Positions 61,799-64,000 of a stretch of 64,000 bases of DNA are shown piece by piece. Source of the DNA: Desulfobulbaceae bacterium. GTDB lineage: Bacteria > Desulfobacterota > Desulfobulbia > Desulfobulbales > Desulfobulbaceae. Position 1 is the first letter of the stretch, and each line of letters begins with the position of its first letter. The notes beneath the pieces are model-generated. The model searched no databases. It was not told where the DNA came from and worked only from the letters and a program-made list of their open reading frames with translations. The translations under genes were made by a program, and so were the position numbers. The stretch spans positions 21,076 through 85,075 of the forward strand of contig WFZC01000198.1 in the NCBI GenBank assembly GCA_015489765.1. The letters are read 5' to 3'.

Positions 61799-62986
61799 CT
61801 ATTCGTCTTCTTTCCAGAAGGGTGATAATTTGCGCAGGTTGGCGATAATGGCTGGCATCTTGTCCAGGACCAGGTCCACCTCTTCTTCGGTGTTGTAAAT
61901 GGAAAGACTGAAGCGGATGGAGCCGTGGGCCGCTGTAAACGGCACTCCCATGGCCCGCATGACATGAGATGGTTCAAGGGAGCCGGAAGTACAGGCCGAT
62001 CCCGAAGAGGCGCAGATGTTATACCGATCCATGTGCAGGAGTATGGCCTCGCCTTCGACAAATTCAAAACTGATGTTGCTGGTATTGGGAAGACGTTTTT
62101 CCGGATGTCCGTTAAGCATGGATTTAGGAATGGTGGAAAGCAGTCCTTTTTCCAGTTTATCGCGCAGGGCCTTGACCCTGGTATTTTCATCCTCCATGGA
62201 TTGGCCGGCCAGTTCACAGGCACGGCCAAGGCCGATAATTGAGGCCACATTTTCCGTGCCGCCCCGTCGTCCCCGTTCCTGATGACCACCGTTGAGAAAG
62301 GGGACAAACGGGGTGCCCTTGCGGACATAGAGGACTCCCACTCCCTTGGGCGCATGCAGTTTGTGGCCCGAGAGGGAAAGAAAATCAATATTGTTTTCCC
62401 GCATATTTATGGGGATTTTACCCACGGCCTGGACCGCGTCGGTGTGAAAGAGAATACCCCGTTCCCGGGCCATGGCCGCCATTTCTTCAACGGGAAATAT
62501 GACCCCGGTTTCATTGTTTGCCCACATGATCGAAATAATGGCCGTGTCATCGGAAAGCGCCTTTTTGTAACTGTCCATATCCAAAAGGCCGTCGGCGTCG
62601 ACCATGAGCCTGGTCACTCGATGTTTATGACCGGTGAGCTGGGTCAAACTTTCGCACAGATTTTTCACCGCCGGGTGTTCCACTCTCGTGGTAATAACGT
62701 GCCTGTTCTCCGGGTAGGTCTGCAGGGCAGAGAGAATGGCGGTTGAATCACTTTCCGTGCCGCAGCTGGTGAAGACAATCTCTTCGGGGTCGGCCCCGAG
62801 AAGATCCGCCACCTGGGCCCGGGCCTGTTCAATGGCCCGGCCGACCATGCCGCCGAATGTGTGCATTGATGAGGGGTTGCCGTAACAATCGGTCAGAAAC
62901 GGCATCATGGCATCAACCACCTCGGGCGCAATGCGGGTGGTTGCATTGTTATCCATGTAGATGACCTTGTCACTTCCGCAGTTCAT
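61799..62986 (-). CDS. nifS: Cysteine desulfurase, NifS type
   Basis: The 395-residue PLP enzyme supplies sulfur for Fe-S clusters. Met-Asp-Asn-Asn-Ala-Thr-Thr near residue 11 is the conserved start, Ser-Gly-His-Lys-Leu-His near 205 holds the PLP Lys, and Ser-Ser-Gly-Ser-Ala-Cys-Thr-Ser-Gly near 327 holds the persulfide Cys. A GGAGG site lies within the end of nifU, and the two genes overlap by 1 bp. Despite the name, no nitrogenase gene is in the window; a general housekeeping role is likely. Confidence 0.95.
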   Translation of the reverse strand: MNCGSDKVIYMDNNATTRIAPEVVDAMMPFLTDCYGNPSSMHTFGGMVGRAIEQARAQVADLLGADPEEIVFTSCGTESDSTAILSALQTYPENRHVITTRVEHPAVKNLCESLTQLTGHKHRVTRLMVDADGLLDMDSYKKALSDDTAIISIMWANNETGVIFPVEEMAAMARERGILFHTDAVQAVGKIPINMRENNIDFLSLSGHKLHAPKGVGVLYVRKGTPFVPFLNGGHQERGRRGGTENVASIIGLGRACELAGQSMEDENTRVKALRDKLEKGLLSTIPKSMLNGHPEKRLPNTSNISFEFVEGEAILLHMDRYNICASSGSACTSGSLEPSHVMRAMGVPFTAAHGSIRFSLSIYNTEEEVDLVLDKMPAIIANLRKLSPFWKEDE

Positions 62987-63822
62987 TATTTATCCTCCTC
63001 AACAATCAGGGTATCGACGACCTGCTCACGCAGTTTCTTTTCCACATATTCTTTCAGGGTCGTCCGGGAGGATTGGCAGCCGGAACAGGCGCCGCGCAGG
63101 GAGACGGTAACAAAATCCCCGTCCACGTCCACAAGTTCGATATCTCCTCCGTCTTTTTTCAGGGTAGGCTTGATCTCCCGTTCCAGGACCTGCTCTATTT
63201 TTTTAATCTTCTGCAGGGTGGTCATACGCTGGTCTTTATGGGGTTTGGTTTTTTCAGCGGCAATGCCTTCAACGGTCTGTTGCAGGATTTCACGCAGCCG
63301 GTCTTCACATTTTCCACAGCCGCCGCCTGCCTTGGTAAAGTTGGTGATCTCTTCAACCGAGCGCAGGTCGGATTCCTTGATGGCACGAATAATTTCAAGG
63401 TCGGTCACCCCAAAGCATTCACAGACGACCTCACCTTCGGCCATGGGCAGGATGACCCCCTTGTAATCGGCAATGGCGGCTTCCAGGGCCTCGCGCCCCA
63501 TGACCGAACAGTGCATTTTTTCCTTGGGCAGGCCGCCCAAGGCCTCGGCAATATCTTCATTGGTGATTTTTGAGGCCTCTTCAATGGACATGCCCTTGAT
63601 GATTTCGGTCAGCACCGAGGATGAGGCAATGGCCGAGGCACAGCCAAATGTCTTGAATTTGGCATCGGTGATGATACCGTTGTCGTCAACCTTGATGGTC
63701 AGTTTCAGTGCGTCTCCGCAGGAGAGAGAACCGACATCACCCGTACCGCTGGGATTTTCCAGCTCCCCGACATTTTGCGGGTTCATGAAATGCTGTTGAA
63801 CTTTATCCGTATATTCCCACAT
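62986..63822 (-). CDS. nifU: Fe-S scaffold protein NifU (three domains)
   Basis: The 278-residue protein has the full NifU layout: an IscU-like scaffold (1-125; Cys-Gly-Asp, Phe-Gly-Cys-Ala and His-Cys-Ser ligands), a central BFD-like [2Fe-2S] domain (about 130-185; Cys-Glu-Cys-Phe and Cys-Gly-Lys-Cys) and a C-terminal Nfu domain (about 205-278; Cys-Ser-Gly-Cys). It assembles and hands on clusters made with NifS sulfur. The length matches classical NifU. An AAGGAA site precedes the ATG. Confidence 0.95.
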   Translation of the reverse strand: MWEYTDKVQQHFMNPQNVGELENPSGTGDVGSLSCGDALKLTIKVDDNGIITDAKFKTFGCASAIASSSVLTEIIKGMSIEEASKITNEDIAEALGGLPKEKMHCSVMGREALEAAIADYKGVILPMAEGEVVCECFGVTDLEIIRAIKESDLRSVEEITNFTKAGGGCGKCEDRLREILQQTVEGIAAEKTKPHKDQRMTTLQKIKKIEQVLEREIKPTLKKDGGDIELVDVDGDFVTVSLRGACSGCQSSRTTLKEYVEKKLREQVVDTLIVEEDK

Positions 63823-63854
63823 GGTAGTTCCTTGATTGTGTTGTTGATCAATCC

Positions 63855-63880
63855 GGGAGAAAAAACTCTGTATTTCTCCC
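63855..63880. promoter_or_regulatory. Stem-loop upstream of nifU
   Basis: GGGAGAAA (63855-63862) and TTTCTCCC (63873-63880) form an 8-bp perfect stem with a 10-nt loop, 33 bp before the nifU start on the minus strand. It could be part of the nifU leader or an operator. Confidence 0.35.
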
Positions 63881-63892
63881 CGTTCTCTAATT

Positions 63893-64000
63893 GATGGCGT
63901 CGTAAAAACTTCGATCTACTGCGTCGTGTGTCCTGTGGCGATTCTCGACATACTACAGGTATAGCCAAGACCCGCCACGGAACACTACTTCTTGTATACC
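63893..64000. mobile_element. MITE-like palindromic element, second copy (cut by window end)
   Basis: It begins GATGGCGTCGTAAAAACTTC and matches the element at 17429 closely for about 100 bp, including GTGTCCTGTGGCG and CGCCACGGAACAC. The substitutions in the inner arms tend to keep the pairing. The right end lies beyond the window. Confidence 0.7.

Noticed and set aside
60602-61825. 407-aa plus-strand frame
   Set aside because: Antisense to thyX, which has the RHRxxS signature and a good ribosome site.
1-64000. CRISPR arrays, tRNA/rRNA genes, prophage or integrase genes
   Set aside because: None were recognised by reading; no regularly spaced repeats beyond the two dispersed families reported.

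Overview
The window reads as chromosomal DNA of a Gram-negative anaerobe, most likely a sulfate-reducing member of the Desulfobacterota (Desulfobulbales-like). This is an inference from gene content: LPS-core genes with msbA, an orphan CooC-type maturation ATPase, formate-tetrahydrofolate ligase, NifS/NifU-type Fe-S assembly, a stand-alone IMP cyclohydrolase, family II pyrophosphatase, a heme-binding CxxCH protein and a strongly supported selenocysteine codon. No rRNA, tRNA, CRISPR array, integrase or transposase gene was seen.

Region 1 (1-29.5 kb) is a surface-polysaccharide locus. At the left edge, on the minus strand, lie the start of a GT4 glycosyltransferase and a PHP-like metal-dependent hydrolase. 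A long plus-strand run follows: asparagine-synthase-type amidotransferase, AlgI-like MBOAT acyltransferase with its AlgJ/AlgX-like partner, SAM methyltransferase, GT2, a membrane-embedded spermidine-synthase-like protein, a two-domain HAD protein, polytopic GT-C/polymerase candidates, two tandem SGNH hydrolases (the second ending in a poly-Gly/CFI-box tail), a hexapeptide acyltransferase, two LPG-synthase-type membrane proteins (one fused to a TolB-like propeller), four more GT2 enzymes and a polyprenyl-phosphate sugar phosphotransferase that would start the repeat unit. Many genes overlap by 1-14 bp, as in one coupled operon.

Region 2 (29.5-43.9 kb) is housekeeping: cooC-like ATPase, Bax-inhibitor-1 protein, Mn-dependent pyrophosphatase (ppaC), rarA, PilZ protein, succinate-semialdehyde dehydrogenase, folE2, an S4 RNA-binding protein, purine/pyrimidine genes (IMP cyclohydrolase, purN, pyrR) and a histidine kinase. 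The most striking item is at 34.0-35.6 kb, downstream of and overlapping rarA: a UshA-like/cytochrome c protein read as truncated by ordinary gene calling. It extends upstream in one frame through a single TGA to a clean signal peptide. The TGA lies where homologues have Cys (EPCG-x...QLGGL) and is followed, 12 nt later, by a hairpin with GGUCU in its loop. The same gene has a likely 1-nt indel near its 3' end that removes a heme motif.

Region 3 (44-58.5 kb) is LPS core/O-antigen assembly: GT4, U32 peptidase, MsbA, O-antigen ligase, methyltransferase, GT2, WaaG-like GT4, heptosyltransferase and GT2 on the plus strand, then a WaaE-like GT2 coupled to an unusual PilB-type ATPase carrying a C-terminal cyclic-nucleotide-binding domain on the minus strand. 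Region 4 (58.5-64 kb) holds minus-strand fhs, thyX, nifS and nifU.

Two families of short dispersed repeats occur in the intergenic spaces: a MITE-like palindromic element (17.4 kb and the right edge of the window) and a 50-60 bp unit containing CCAGCATGGCTGG (near 1.4, 9.0 and 32.6-32.8 kb).
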